Origin: Acidobacteriota bacterium | GTDB taxonomy: Bacteria; Acidobacteriota; Terriglobia; Versatilivoradales; Versatilivoraceae | Direction of reading: 5' to 3' | Length of the DNA: 58,689 nt | NCBI GenBank assembly: GCA_028875575.1 | Contig: JAPPDF010000013.1 | Coordinates: 1-58,689 of the forward strand | Shown: piece after piece, positions 9,631 to 18,977 of the stretch | Numbering within the stretch: position 1 is the first letter of the stretch | How the letters are laid out: each line of letters opens with the position of its first letter | Position numbers and translations under genes: made by a program | Notes under the pieces: model-generated | Seen by the model: the letters and a program-made list of their open reading frames with translations, nothing else | Told to the model about the DNA's origin: nothing | Databases searched by the model: none

Positions 9631-12171
9631 CTACTCCTTCATCCTGGTGTTCCCGGGATCGAATACGGGCGAAGCGGCCACCGTCACCGGATAGGCTCTG
9701 TTCATGTACAGCACCTGCAGCCCGGTGCCGGGCGTCGCCTGCTCGATCGGCAGATAGGCGAGCAGGAGAAACTTGCCGACGGAAGGTCCCATGCCGGCGG
9801 AGGTAGCCCGCGACTCCCGGTCGCGGGCGTCGACGATGCGGGCGCCGTCTGCAGTGAGGATCGGCTCGTTGCCCCCGGTGGGAAAGCGCTTCAGCCCCGA
9901 CGCGTCGGCGTCCATGGTCAGCGTGCACAGCTTGGCCACGGGTCGCTCCGAACGCGCCTGCAGATAGGCGTTTCTACCAATGAAATCCGCGTCTTTCACG
10001 CGGGCCCTCCCCAGACCGGCCTCGACCGGCGAGTGCTCCGAGTCGAGATCCGCGCCCATGAGCGCGTACCCCTTCTCCAGCCGGCCGGTGCCGCCGTACA
10101 CTCCCATGCCGACCGGCCGGGCGTCGAAGACGCGACCAGCCTCCAGCACCGCATCCCACAGGTGCGCGCCGTGCGGCATGGGGGCATAGATCTCCCAACC
10201 GTTCTCGCCCACGTACGAGATGCGCAGCATCGTCACCGGTACGCCTCCGACGATCGCCTCCTGCAGCGTGCCGTACGGAAAAGCCGCTTGGGAGAGCGGC
10301 GTGTCGGTGATGGTGGAGAGCAGTGCGCCGGCGTCCGGACCCCACACGCCCAGAGTACAAATGGCAGACGACAGGTTCTCGAACTGCACGGAGCCGTCAG
10401 GGGGCAGATGCCGGCGGAACCAGACTTCGTCGCGCGCGCCGTCGAAGGCGCCGGTAACGATGCGGAACCGATCTTGGGCGAGCCGCTGGATGGTGAGATC
10501 GGCTCGGATGCCACCTTCGGGCGTGAGCAGCGGCGTGTAGATGCAGCGGCCCACGGGACGATCGCAGCGGTTCACCGTCAGTCTTTCAAGGTAGGGCGTC
10601 ACACCGGGTCCGGAGGCGTCGAAGATCTGAAACCCGCTCAGATCGACGATGCCCACCTTCTCCCGCAGGTGGAGGTGTTCCGCGTCGATGATGGGCGACC
10701 ACCAGCGACGGTCCCACTCGTGGGGGCGGTCCGGGACCGCGTAGCCCGAAACCAGATCGGCGTTGCTCGCGTACCACTGGGGGCGTTCCCAGCCGCGCGC
10801 CTCGTGGAACTCGGCGCCCAGGGCGGCAGTCCGGTCGTGGAAGGGCGCTCGTTTCATGCCGCGCCCCGACTCCCACTGCTCGCGTGGATGCACGATGCCG
10901 TAGGTCTTGTTGAAGTGCTCGTGGCAGCGCTGGCGAATGTGCTGCGAAGTCCGCTCGTGGGGATAGAATCGGGTGACGTCGGACCCGTGCGGATCGCACA
11001 GGCGCGGGTAGCCATAGGTGATCCACTCCGCCACGAGGCGCGCCGTGCCCGGGCCTTCCTTGACCCAGACGGCCGCGGCCGACCAGAGCTTCTCCACCTC
11101 GGCCGTCTCTCCCAGCACCTGCTGCGCGTCGGGGGTCAGGGACAGCAGGCCGTTGACCGCGTATTGCATCTCGGACCCGGCCAGCAGCGCGCCCATGATC
11201 TCGCGGGCGTGTTCGAGCTGGGGTGCGAAGTCGCCGGAGGTGAACGGCAACTCGGTGGGCGAACGCTCGGCCTCGGCCAGCGACGGAATGTCGTCGGGAG
11301 GCACCAGAATGGGCCGATGGGCGTAGGAGCCGACCTGCATCACCTCCTGACTCTGCCGTTCATACATGAACGTGTCCATGTCGCGCACGATAGGGAAGCC
11401 GATCTCGTTGCCGGTCCGCTGCAGAAGGTCGATCGAGCCGAAGTTGGCCATTTGGTGCACGGCAGGCGTCAGGGGAATGGTGGCGCCGGCCATGGCGGCC
11501 AGTCGCGGGCTCCAGACCCCGCAGGCGATCACCACTTGCTCGACCTCGATGGCCCCGCTCGCGGTAACTACGGCCCGGATGCGCGGGCGGCCGACGGGCG
11601 GGCGGGTCACCTCGAGCCCGGTGACCTCGGTGTTGTCCAATACCGTGAGCACGCCCTTCGCCTGCGCCCGCTCGCGCATGATCGTACCCGCCCGGACCGA
11701 GTCGACCACCGACGCGCTGGGGGTGTAAAAGCCGCCCCGGATCACGTCGCCATTCACGAACGGTGCCTTGGCGACGACCTCCGCCGACGACAGCAGCTCG
11801 GTCCGGATGCCCCAGGCCCGCGCCGAGGTCATGCGCCGGCGCAACTCCTCCATGCGGGCCTCGGTGCGCGCCACCTCGATGCCGCCGCAGGTGGTGTTGA
11901 CGCCGAGCGCCTCGTACTGGCGTTGGCTGTCCAGGGTCAGCAGGGCGATCTCCCGGTTGTGGTCGGTCGGAAAGATGAAGTTCGAGGCGTGGCCGGTCGA
12001 GCCCCCGGGCTTGGGCAGCGGCCCCTTGTCGATGAGCAGCAGGTCGCGCCAACCGAGCTCCGCCAGATGAGCGACCAGGCAGTTGCCGACGATGCCGGCG
12101 CCGATCACGGCGACGCTTGCCCGCTCCGGCGCAGCGCTCCGGACCGTGCTGCTCGTGTTGAACCCCTTCAT
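9631..12171 (-). CDS. FAD-dependent dehydrogenase-GcvT fusion, dimethylglycine/sarcosine dehydrogenase-like
   Basis: An 846-residue two-part enzyme. The start at 12171 is preceded by GGGAGATCGG. The N-terminal DAO-type FAD domain has the Rossmann motif VIGAGIVGN (about 22-30) and GGSTGHAS, whose His61 aligns with the covalent flavin-binding histidine of the DMGDH/sarcosine dehydrogenase family. The C-terminal half is a GcvT-like tetrahydrofolate-binding domain (WERPQWYAS linker, YVGENGWEIY, GTGRLEKGY, FIGRN). It should oxidatively demethylate a methylated amine and pass the one-carbon unit to tetrahydrofolate in the cytosol. The exact substrate is not readable. It diverges from a second GcvT-family gene across about 164 bases that must hold both promoters. 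Confidence 0.88.
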   Translation of the reverse strand: MKGFNTSSTVRSAAPERASVAVIGAGIVGNCLVAHLAELGWRDLLLIDKGPLPKPGGSTGHASNFIFPTDHNREIALLTLDSQRQYEALGVNTTCGGIEVARTEARMEELRRRMTSARAWGIRTELLSSAEVVAKAPFVNGDVIRGGFYTPSASVVDSVRAGTIMRERAQAKGVLTVLDNTEVTGLEVTRPPVGRPRIRAVVTASGAIEVEQVVIACGVWSPRLAAMAGATIPLTPAVHQMANFGSIDLLQRTGNEIGFPIVRDMDTFMYERQSQEVMQVGSYAHRPILVPPDDIPSLAEAERSPTELPFTSGDFAPQLEHAREIMGALLAGSEMQYAVNGLLSLTPDAQQVLGETAEVEKLWSAAAVWVKEGPGTARLVAEWITYGYPRLCDPHGSDVTRFYPHERTSQHIRQRCHEHFNKTYGIVHPREQWESGRGMKRAPFHDRTAALGAEFHEARGWERPQWYASNADLVSGYAVPDRPHEWDRRWWSPIIDAEHLHLREKVGIVDLSGFQIFDASGPGVTPYLERLTVNRCDRPVGRCIYTPLLTPEGGIRADLTIQRLAQDRFRIVTGAFDGARDEVWFRRHLPPDGSVQFENLSSAICTLGVWGPDAGALLSTITDTPLSQAAFPYGTLQEAIVGGVPVTMLRISYVGENGWEIYAPMPHGAHLWDAVLEAGRVFDARPVGMGVYGGTGRLEKGYALMGADLDSEHSPVEAGLGRARVKDADFIGRNAYLQARSERPVAKLCTLTMDADASGLKRFPTGGNEPILTADGARIVDARDRESRATSAGMGPSVGKFLLLAYLPIEQATPGTGLQVLYMNRAYPVTVAASPVFDPGNTRMKE

Positions 12172-12335
12172 TCCGATCTCCCGATTGTGCACGACGATTT
12201 CCGGGCCGCGTGCCGTCCCTAGATAGCGGCCCTGAACGGTTGACCGCAGCCGGAATCGTGCATGATAATGCAGTCCGTCCCGCTCCTGCAAACGTCCGCC
12301 GGAGGCTGGTTCGCAAGGACGCAAGGGGAGGAGTC

Positions 12336-13640
12336 ATGAGCGGTCAGCCGCGCGGTGTCGACCAATCCGACCGCATGGTACCGATCAACCTGCGCCAGAG
12401 TGGCCTCACCCCCACCCAACTGCTCATCTCCACCCGCGTGCGGAAGTCGCCCTACTGGCATCTGTCCCATGCCGCGGGCTGCTGGCGAGCCACCGTTTAC
12501 AACCGCGTGTACCATCCGCGCGGCTACGTCCGGCCCGAGGAAGGCGGCGCCGCGGCCGAGCACGAGGCCCTGACGCAGCACGTCACGCTGTGGAACGTCG
12601 CCGTCGAACGGCAGATCCGGGTCGCCGGCACCGACGCCGAGCGGTTCGTCGACTACGTCATCACCCGCGACGCGACCCTCATCGAGCCGATGAGCGCCCG
12701 CTACGTCATCCTCTGCAACGACAAGGGCGGCATCCTGAACGACCCGGTGCTGCTGCGCCTCTCGCGCCACGAGTTCTGGTTCTCGCTGGCCGACTCCGAC
12801 CTGCTGTACTGGCTGCAGGGCGTCAACGTGGGGCTGCGCATGGACGTGGGGATCGACGAGATCGATGTTTGCCCGGTGCAGATCCAGGGGCCCAAGTCGC
12901 TCGCCCTGATGGTCGATCTGGTCGGCGGCGGAGTCCGGGATATTCCCTACTACGGTCTCCTCGAAGCGGAGATCGGGGGCTGTTCGGTCGTCGTCTCCCA
13001 GTCCGGCTTCTCGGGCGAGAAGGGCTACGAAATCTATCTGCGGGACGCGACCCTGCACGCCGAAAGGCTGTGGAGCGCGGTGCTTGAGGCGGGGGAACCC
13101 CACCAATTGATGGTCATCGCCCCCGGGCATCAGCGCCGCATCCAGGCCGGCATCCTGTCCTGGGGCCAGGACATGGACCATGAGACGGTGCCGTTCCAGT
13201 GCAACCTGGCCTATCAGGTGCCGCGCAAGAAGAGGGGCGACTACATCGGGCGGGCGGCCCTGGAACGGATGCGCGCCGAGATCGAGGCCGGCAGGCCGCC
13301 GTTCAAGATGGTCATGGTGGGCATGAAGCTGGGCGGCAAGCCGATCGACGACTATGCGCCGGACTTCTGGCTGGTCTCGGACGCCGGAGGCGGCGACCCG
13401 ATCGGATACCTGACTTCGCCCTGGCACGCCCCCGAGATCGGCTGCAACATCGCCCTGGGCTACGTGCCGCTCGGCAGGTCGGCGGTCGGGACCGAGCTGC
13501 GGGTCTGGCTGCCCGACGACTACGCCAGTGAGCCGGGACGGCCGGACCCCGCCCGGGTGTGCGAGGTCCCTTTCCGTCCATCCTTCAACCCGAGCGCCCG
13601 GGAGCGAGCCCACGCCCGCGGAGAAGACGCGGCCGACTAG
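12336..13640 (+). CDS. GcvT-family aminomethyltransferase/demethylase
   Basis: A 434-residue stand-alone GcvT-fold protein. The start ATG at 12336 follows a strong GGGGAGGAG. Family landmarks are DVTLWN-like HVTLWNVAVER, the tetrahydrofolate-binding QSGFSGEKGYEIYL and the C-terminal barrel with GDPIGYLTSPWHAP. Relatives transfer methyl groups to tetrahydrofolate, for example glycine cleavage T protein, DmdA (DMSP demethylase) and LigM (aryl O-demethylase). The lack of gcvH or gcvP nearby argues against glycine cleavage. The divergent FAD-GcvT neighbour suggests one methylated-substrate pathway. The specific substrate is unknown; DmdA-like and LigM-like roles are both possible. Confidence 0.82.
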   Translation: MSGQPRGVDQSDRMVPINLRQSGLTPTQLLISTRVRKSPYWHLSHAAGCWRATVYNRVYHPRGYVRPEEGGAAAEHEALTQHVTLWNVAVERQIRVAGTDAERFVDYVITRDATLIEPMSARYVILCNDKGGILNDPVLLRLSRHEFWFSLADSDLLYWLQGVNVGLRMDVGIDEIDVCPVQIQGPKSLALMVDLVGGGVRDIPYYGLLEAEIGGCSVVVSQSGFSGEKGYEIYLRDATLHAERLWSAVLEAGEPHQLMVIAPGHQRRIQAGILSWGQDMDHETVPFQCNLAYQVPRKKRGDYIGRAALERMRAEIEAGRPPFKMVMVGMKLGGKPIDDYAPDFWLVSDAGGGDPIGYLTSPWHAPEIGCNIALGYVPLGRSAVGTELRVWLPDDYASEPGRPDPARVCEVPFRPSFNPSARERAHARGEDAAD

Positions 13641-13713
13641 CGCGCCGGCTCAGAAATAGGGTTGCCGTCTCTCGGAACGCAACGGCGCCGGATTTCAGGA
13701 GCGACGACGGCAG

Positions 13714-13756
13714 CCGAGAGGGCGTTATTAGGGTGGCAGCCGGTGGGCTTGGTTTT
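13714..13756 (-). repeat. 43-bp inverted repeat, left copy (integrase 5'-end fragment)
   Basis: Read on the minus strand, this matches 18978-19020 on the plus strand at 39 of 43 positions. The right copy runs into the 5' end of a tyrosine-integrase relic (PTGGHPSNALSA); the left copy reads PTGCHPNNALSA and then diverges. The two copies bracket the second PSCyt1/DUF1501 pair. Confidence 0.75.
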
Positions 13757-13791
13757 GTGGCGGAGGTGGGTAGAGTTCTTTACAATAATCA

Positions 13792-13850
13792 TTGTTTCAA
13801 ATAAGCACCGCCCCCGCCCTGTCGGGCGGATCATTCGAGAGTGAAACAGG
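13792..13850. repeat. Palindromic dispersed repeat (TGTTTCA...TGAAACA)
   Basis: The outer arms TGTTTCA (from 13793) and TGAAACA (13842-13848) are perfect inverted repeats around a GC-rich hairpin CCGCCC-TGTC-GGGCGG. Bases 13811-13850 match 39440-39479 at 35 of 40 positions. The leading TTGTTTCAAATAAGC (13792-13806) recurs exactly at 42433-42447. This looks like a small structured repeat family rather than a gene. Confidence 0.6.
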
Positions 13851-13859
13851 GACCCCTTA

Positions 13860-14226
13860 CGAGCCTCGGAGACTGGACCCCCACCGGCTCGACTGTGGGC
13901 AAAATCTCCTAAGTGGCAATCTTGCCGATTCCGTCCCCCCCACCGGTTCGACTGCGGGCGGGGCCCTTGTCTCACCGACTCCCCCTCCAGGGGGGAGTGA
14001 TACTTGAGGCCAGCACAAGGCTCCTTGCCCGATTCCTGGGCGGGATGTAAACCATGTATGCGGTTTATTGTGTAAACCATGAATGGATTGCACAAAGCCG
14101 AGCCGGAAGGCGAAGGCTGATGCGGTGGGGGGCGAGGCTCGGCTCCGGACCGTGCGACAGGACGGCTCAAACCGGTTGCAACAGGGGTACTTCAAAAGCC
14201 AAGTTTCACCCCCTGAAGGCTCATCC
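13860..14226. repeat. Repeat mosaic upstream of PSCyt1 module 2
   Basis: No gene is convincing here. It contains two near-identical direct repeats of the type CACCGGYTCGACTGYGGGC (near 13879 and 13941). A block at 13943-13986 recurs at 58645-58689. A GC hairpin ACTCCCCCT-CC-AGGGGGGAGT is at 13978-13998. TGTAAACCATG occurs twice (near 14046 and 14071), and 14095-14135 recurs at 17-56. The hairpin lacks a following T run, so it is not a clear terminator. The region resembles accumulated dispersed repeats at an insertion boundary. Confidence 0.55.
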
Positions 14227-17200
14227 ATGAATCTTTCTTCTCCCCAGCCAACAAGAAACCGACCGACGAAGGCCGCGGGTTTATTTCTGAGCCTGGGTCT
14301 TTTCTTCTGGATCCCTCTGCCCGGGGCTGCTACCGACTCCGACGGCAGCGGCGAACTGCCGGAACAGCAGAAGTCCTTCCGGGAGAAGGTCCTCCCCGTC
14401 TTCCAGGAACACTGCCTGCGCTGTCATGGCGAGCAGCTGATGATCAAGGAGCTGGATCTCAGCAAGCTCTCAACCATCCTGAATGGCAGCGAGTCGGGTC
14501 CGGTGGTGGTGCCCGGCCGGCCGGCGGAGAGCAAGCTCTACCGGTTGATCGAAAGCGGTTCGATGCCTCCCGACCTGGACGGAGGTCTTCCGGAGGCGCA
14601 AAGGGCAACCATCAAGGCCTGGATCGAGAGCGGCCTGGCGAGCGGGTTGGAAGAGTCAGCCGCAAGCCAGGCCCTCAATCAGCACGACGTGATCCCGATT
14701 CTGCTGCGTCACTGCACCACCTGTCACGGGCTGCGCCGCCAGGGCAATGACCTCGATCTGAGGAGCCGGGCGTCCATGGTCCAGGGTGGGAAATCAGGTC
14801 CGGCATTGATTCCGGGAAAACCGGACCAGAGCCTGATGGTGGAGATGATCCGTTCGGGCAAGATGCCTCCCAAGAAACGGCTCTTTGAAGTCGGGGTGAC
14901 CCCCGTTTCGGATTCCGACCTGGAAAAGCTGCGGCAGTGGATCCTGCAGGGCGCTCCGGAAGAGGACATCAAGCCCGATGTTGCCGGCACCGAGCCCGAT
15001 CCTCTGGTGAGCGACCGGGACCGCCAGTTCTGGGCCTTCCAGCCGCCCAGGCAGGTCGCGCCGCCTGTGGTCGAACATGGGAATCGAGCGGTCAATCCCA
15101 TCGACGCCTTCGTATCGAGAAAACTGGAAGACCGGGGATTGTCTCTGTCGGCCGAAGCCGATCGGTTGACACTGATCCGGCGAGCCTCCCTGGACCTGAC
15201 CGGCCTGCCTCCGACGCCCCCCGAGGTCCGGAGGTTCTTGGAAGACCGGGAGCCGCGTGCCTACGAGAGACTCATCGACCGCTTGCTGGAGTCAGGCCGC
15301 TACGGGGAGCGCTGGGGACGTTACTGGCTGGACGTGGCCGGCTACTCCGACCACGAGGGCGGGAAGGTGAATGCCAACGGACCCGGCAGGAAGCATGCAT
15401 GGCGGTATCGGGACTACGTGATCCGGTCCCTGAACGCCGACAAACCCTACGACCGCTTTCTCATGGAGCAGATCGCCGGAGACGAGCTGGTCGATTACGA
15501 AACGACTCCGGTGATTACCCGGGAGATGGTCGACAACCTGATCGCCACCGGTTTCCTGCGCATGGGGCCTGACAGCACCGGCTACGAGCTGAGCTTCGTG
15601 GAGGACCGGTTCGACGTCATTGCCGATGAAATCGAGATCCTGGGGACGGGCATCATGGGCATGACGCTCCAATGCGCCCGCTGCCACAGCCACAAGTTCG
15701 ATCCCATTCCCCAGCGGGACTACTTCCGGCTTGCCGATCTGCTGAAGGGGGCTCTGGACGAGTTCGACTGGTTGGCGGGAACGCCGATCAGCGAGGTGGT
15801 GAAGTTCGAGCAGCGGATTCTGCCCTATGTGCCTCCCATGACCAATCCCTTGCGACTGCTGGAGCAGGAAAAAGAGCGCAAAGCCAGGAACGAGGTCCTG
15901 GAAGAGCAGGTCAAGGAGTTGCAGCAGGCGTTGGAGGAAAGGGGCAGGGACTTGAGGGACCGCGTTCTGGAGGAGCGGTTGGATCAGATTGCGCCCGCCC
16001 TGGCCCAGGATCTGAGGCTATTGCTCAAGACTCCGGAAGAAGATCGGAACAGCGGGCAGAAGTCCCTGGCCCAGGAGTACATGCAACTGTTGACCGTCAC
16101 CGCCAACGAGTTGAAGGAGCGGGACGCCGTCTACCGACGGGAGGCTGGGAAGCTGGAGCGCAAGATCGCCTGGCTGCAACACCGGCAGGAGGCGGAGCCG
16201 CGTATTCGGGCGCTCTGGGACCGGGGAGCCCCCTCTCCCACCTATCTGCTCCGGCGGGGCGATTACTTGAGTCCGGGCCGGCTGGTCGGTCCGGGGGTGC
16301 CCTCGGTGCTGACTGACGGCAGAACTCCGTTCCGGGTGGAGCCTCCATGGCCGGGATCCCAAAAGACCGGAAGGCGCCTGGCCCTGGCCAAGTGGTTGGT
16401 GGACCGGGACCATCCCCTGACGGCGCGGGTCATGGTCAACCGCATCTGGAAGCACCATTTCGGCCGGGGGATCGTCGAGACCCTGGGCAATTTCGGAAAG
16501 TCGGGCGCCCGCCCCACCCATCCGGAGCTGCTGGACTGGCTGGCGGTGGAGTTCATGAATCGTAGCTGGAGCATGAAAGCCATCCACCGATTGATGATGA
16601 CCTCCAGGACCTATCGCCAATCCTCCAGGGTAGGTCCCGAGCAGAAGCGGCTCGACCCCGAAAACCGGTTCCTGTCCCGATGGCCCTTGAAGCGTATGGA
16701 CGGCGAAGCCCTCCGCGACAGCCTGCTTCGGGTCAGTGGCCGCCTGGATGAGACTCCTTACGGCCCCCCGGATCCGGTTTTTGTCAGAGCCGACGGGCTC
16801 TCCACCGCCTACGAGGGGGAAAGAGGCTGGCGGCGGAGCATCTATCTGCGGCAACTGCGCATGAACAGCCCCACCACCCTGGACCTGTTCGACTATCCCA
16901 CCATGAATCCCAATTGCACCGAACGGGCACAGTCCACCGTAGCCCCGCAGGCTCTTCACCTGCTCAACGACGCCACCATCCGCCGGCTGGCGGCCGACCT
17001 GGCGCGGCGGGTGGAGAAGGAAGCGGGGGACAGCCTGCCAGCCCAGGTGGAACTCATGTACTGGATCGTGTTGAGCCGGCCCCCCGCTGCCGAAGAGCAG
17101 AGGTTGAGTCTGCAGTCCTTCCGGAGCGCCTGGAAGGAGCTGGGGAACGGCAACCGGAAGCGGCAACAGGTGTTGGCCAAGCTGGCCCATACGCTCTATA

Positions 17201-17229
17201 ATTCGGCAGCTTTCGTCTATATCGATTGA
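14227..17229 (+). CDS. Tandem PSCyt1-DUF1549-DUF1553 protein (module 2)
   Basis: A 1000-residue exported protein. The ATG at 14227 is preferred because it leads into a basic then hydrophobic signal region ending near PLPGAAT; the frame is open further upstream only through repeat sequence. Two PSCyt1 domains are present, with CLRCH from Cys63 and CTTCH from Cys163. DUF1549 carries CARCHSHKFDPIP (from Cys483), and DUF1553 the C-terminal [10 protein letters not shown] and [10 protein letters not shown] motifs. A Glu/Lys/Arg-rich stretch of coiled-coil type lies between the two DUFs. The stop overlaps the TTG start of the DUF1501 gene. It is closely related to the copy at 28533-31598. Confidence 0.88.
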   Translation: MNLSSPQPTRNRPTKAAGLFLSLGLFFWIPLPGAATDSDGSGELPEQQKSFREKVLPVFQEHCLRCHGEQLMIKELDLSKLSTILNGSESGPVVVPGRPAESKLYRLIESGSMPPDLDGGLPEAQRATIKAWIESGLASGLEESAASQALNQHDVIPILLRHCTTCHGLRRQGNDLDLRSRASMVQGGKSGPALIPGKPDQSLMVEMIRSGKMPPKKRLFEVGVTPVSDSDLEKLRQWILQGAPEEDIKPDVAGTEPDPLVSDRDRQFWAFQPPRQVAPPVVEHGNRAVNPIDAFVSRKLEDRGLSLSAEADRLTLIRRASLDLTGLPPTPPEVRRFLEDREPRAYERLIDRLLESGRYGERWGRYWLDVAGYSDHEGGKVNANGPGRKHAWRYRDYVIRSLNADKPYDRFLMEQIAGDELVDYETTPVITREMVDNLIATGFLRMGPDSTGYELSFVEDRFDVIADEIEILGTGIMGMTLQCARCHSHKFDPIPQRDYFRLADLLKGALDEFDWLAGTPISEVVKFEQRILPYVPPMTNPLRLLEQEKERKARNEVLEEQVKELQQALEERGRDLRDRVLEERLDQIAPALAQDLRLLLKTPEEDRNSGQKSLAQEYMQLLTVTANELKERDAVYRREAGKLERKIAWLQHRQEAEPRIRALWDRGAPSPTYLLRRGDYLSPGRLVGPGVPSVLTDGRTPFRVEPPWPGSQKTGRRLALAKWLVDRDHPLTARVMVNRIWKHHFGRGIVETLGNFGKSGARPTHPELLDWLAVEFMNRSWSMKAIHRLMMTSRTYRQSSRVGPEQKRLDPENRFLSRWPLKRMDGEALRDSLLRVSGRLDETPYGPPDPVFVRADGLSTAYEGERGWRRSIYLRQLRMNSPTTLDLFDYPTMNPNCTERAQSTVAPQALHLLNDATIRRLAADLARRVEKEAGDSLPAQVELMYWIVLSRPPAAEEQRLSLQSFRSAWKELGNGNRKRQQVLAKLAHTLYNSAAFVYID

Positions 17230-18755
17230 ACCGTCCAACCGTGAAACAAGCACCCGACCGATCGCCTCAGTCCATGACCCGCCGACACTTTTTCGGGCGG
17301 GTCTCCGACGGCATCTACGGAGTGGCCCTGACCCACCTGCTGACGGGCGATCTCTTCGGCGTGTCCGGCTTGACGGGCGGGTCCGAGTCTCCGGCTCCCG
17401 GCCGCGGCGGCATCTACGATGTCGCCCCCAGGAAGCCCCACTTCGAGGCCAAGGCCAAGTCGGTCATCCTGCTGTTCATGAACGGCGGCCCCAGCCCCAT
17501 GGACCTGCTGGATCCCAAGCCGATGCTGGACAAGCACCACGGAGAGCCCTATTTCGACCAGGTTGCCGTGGACGTGCCCTCGCCTCAGCAGGCCGGCGGG
17601 TTGCTGCGCAGTCCCTTCAAGTTCGCCCAGCACGGCCAGTCCGGCACCTGGGTCTCCGAGGCCATGCCCCATGTCGCCCGGCGGGTGGACGACATCGCGG
17701 TCATCCGGTCCATGCACACCACCAGTCCGGCCCATCCGGCGGCGCTCTACAAGTTTCAAGGCGGTCGCATGCTGCCGGGCATCCCGACCCTGGGGGCCTG
17801 GGTGGTCTACGGACTGGGAACCGAGAACCGGAACCTGCCGGCCTTCGTGGTGCTGGATGATCCCCAGGGCCTGCCCATCAACGGCATCGCCAACTGGCAG
17901 TCGGGGTTTCTGCCTCCCATCTACCAGGGAACCCGCTTGCGCTCGGTAGGCGATCCCCTGCTGAACCTGCGGCCCGAGGTCGCCGAGCCCACCGCCCTGG
18001 TGAAGATGGGAACCCGTCTCCGCCAACAGCTCGATCGCATCCACAGGAGAGACCGTCCCGGCCTGCCCGAGCTGGATGCCCGTATCGCCAGCTACGAGCT
18101 GGCCGCGCGCCTGCAGTTGGAAGCCACCGATGCCCTGGACCTGTCCCGGGAAAGCCCCAGGACCCTGGAAATGTATGGCGTCGGAAGAAAGCCTGCGGTG
18201 GTGGGGAAGACCCACGTCAACCCGGGTCCCGACAACTACGGCCGCCGCTGCATCATGGCCCGGCGGCTGGTGGAGCGCGGCGTCCGCTACGTCCAGGTAT
18301 GCGTGAACAGTCAGATCTGGGACTCCCATTCCCACCTGGAGGCTGACCTGAGGTCCTGTTGCGACCGAACCGATCAACCGGTGGCAGCTCTATTGGCGGA
18401 CTTGAAGGAGCGGGGATTGCTGGACAGCACCCTGGTGATCTGGGCCGGCGAGTTCGGCCGCCATCCCATCGCCCAGATCATGCCCAAGCAGGGTGTGGCC
18501 GGCCGGGACCACAATCCCCGGGGCTTCAGCCTCTGGATGGCCGGTGGAGGAGTCAAGGGAGGAACGGTCTACGGCGCCACCGATGAATTCGGCTATCGGG
18601 CCGTGGAAAACCCCGTCAGCATCGAGGACCTGCACGCCACCATCCTGCACCTGCTGGGCCTGCACCACGAAGAGCTCTTTTTCGAACGCAGCGGGCTCAG
18701 GGAAAAGATCACCTTCAACTTCGAACCCAGGGTCGTTCGCGAAATCCTGGCGTGA
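17226..18755 (+). CDS. DUF1501 protein, Tat-exported (module 2)
   Basis: A DUF1501 protein of 509 residues if it starts at the TTG at 17226, which overlaps the upstream TGA by two bases; GTG at 17241 or ATG at 17274 are alternatives. The twin-arginine segment MTRRHFFGRVSDGI matches that of its paralogue on the minus strand at 26955-28472. Conserved motifs are MNGGPSPMDLLDPKP, IRSMHTTSPAHP, LGTENRNLPAFVV and WAGEFGRHP...GRDHN. It probably folds and is exported by Tat and works with the PSCyt1 partner. Function is unknown beyond family membership. Confidence 0.87.
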   Translation: MNRPTVKQAPDRSPQSMTRRHFFGRVSDGIYGVALTHLLTGDLFGVSGLTGGSESPAPGRGGIYDVAPRKPHFEAKAKSVILLFMNGGPSPMDLLDPKPMLDKHHGEPYFDQVAVDVPSPQQAGGLLRSPFKFAQHGQSGTWVSEAMPHVARRVDDIAVIRSMHTTSPAHPAALYKFQGGRMLPGIPTLGAWVVYGLGTENRNLPAFVVLDDPQGLPINGIANWQSGFLPPIYQGTRLRSVGDPLLNLRPEVAEPTALVKMGTRLRQQLDRIHRRDRPGLPELDARIASYELAARLQLEATDALDLSRESPRTLEMYGVGRKPAVVGKTHVNPGPDNYGRRCIMARRLVERGVRYVQVCVNSQIWDSHSHLEADLRSCCDRTDQPVAALLADLKERGLLDSTLVIWAGEFGRHPIAQIMPKQGVAGRDHNPRGFSLWMAGGGVKGGTVYGATDEFGYRAVENPVSIEDLHATILHLLGLHHEELFFERSGLREKITFNFEPRVVREILA

Positions 18756-18977
18756 GAGGTTATTCCCTCCAATCAGCTTGCTGTCGCCGCCGCAACGGTC
18801 ACATAACTTCCAGTGATGTTTATCGTCGTCCAGTAGAGGCTATTACTATGGTATTTATGAGTGTCTTATATGAGATCTGCTGTGGCCGGACCGGCTACGA
18901 ACATCCCTTGCAATCCACTGTCAAACCCATGCAATGGGGGTATGGATACTGTAAGCAACCTCTCACCTGACCGACCT
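18756..18977. other. AT-richer spacer before the integrase relic
   Basis: This 220-base stretch has clearly lower GC than its surroundings and no recognisable gene. It carries GTAGAGGCTATTACT (18833-18847), which recurs inverted at 20503-20517. It separates module 2 from the integrase debris and may be part of the inserted DNA. Confidence 0.4.

Noticed and set aside
10033-12222. 729-residue open frame antisense to the FAD-GcvT gene
   Set aside because: It mirrors a clear gene, has His/Gly/Arg-rich low-information sequence and no family motifs; long antisense frames are expected at this GC.
13978-13998. GC palindrome considered as an intrinsic terminator
   Set aside because: No T run follows, and the same sequence occurs as a dispersed repeat.
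13860-14226. Tandem GC-rich repeats considered as a CRISPR array
   Set aside because: Only two copies of each unit, unequal spacing and no cas genes.
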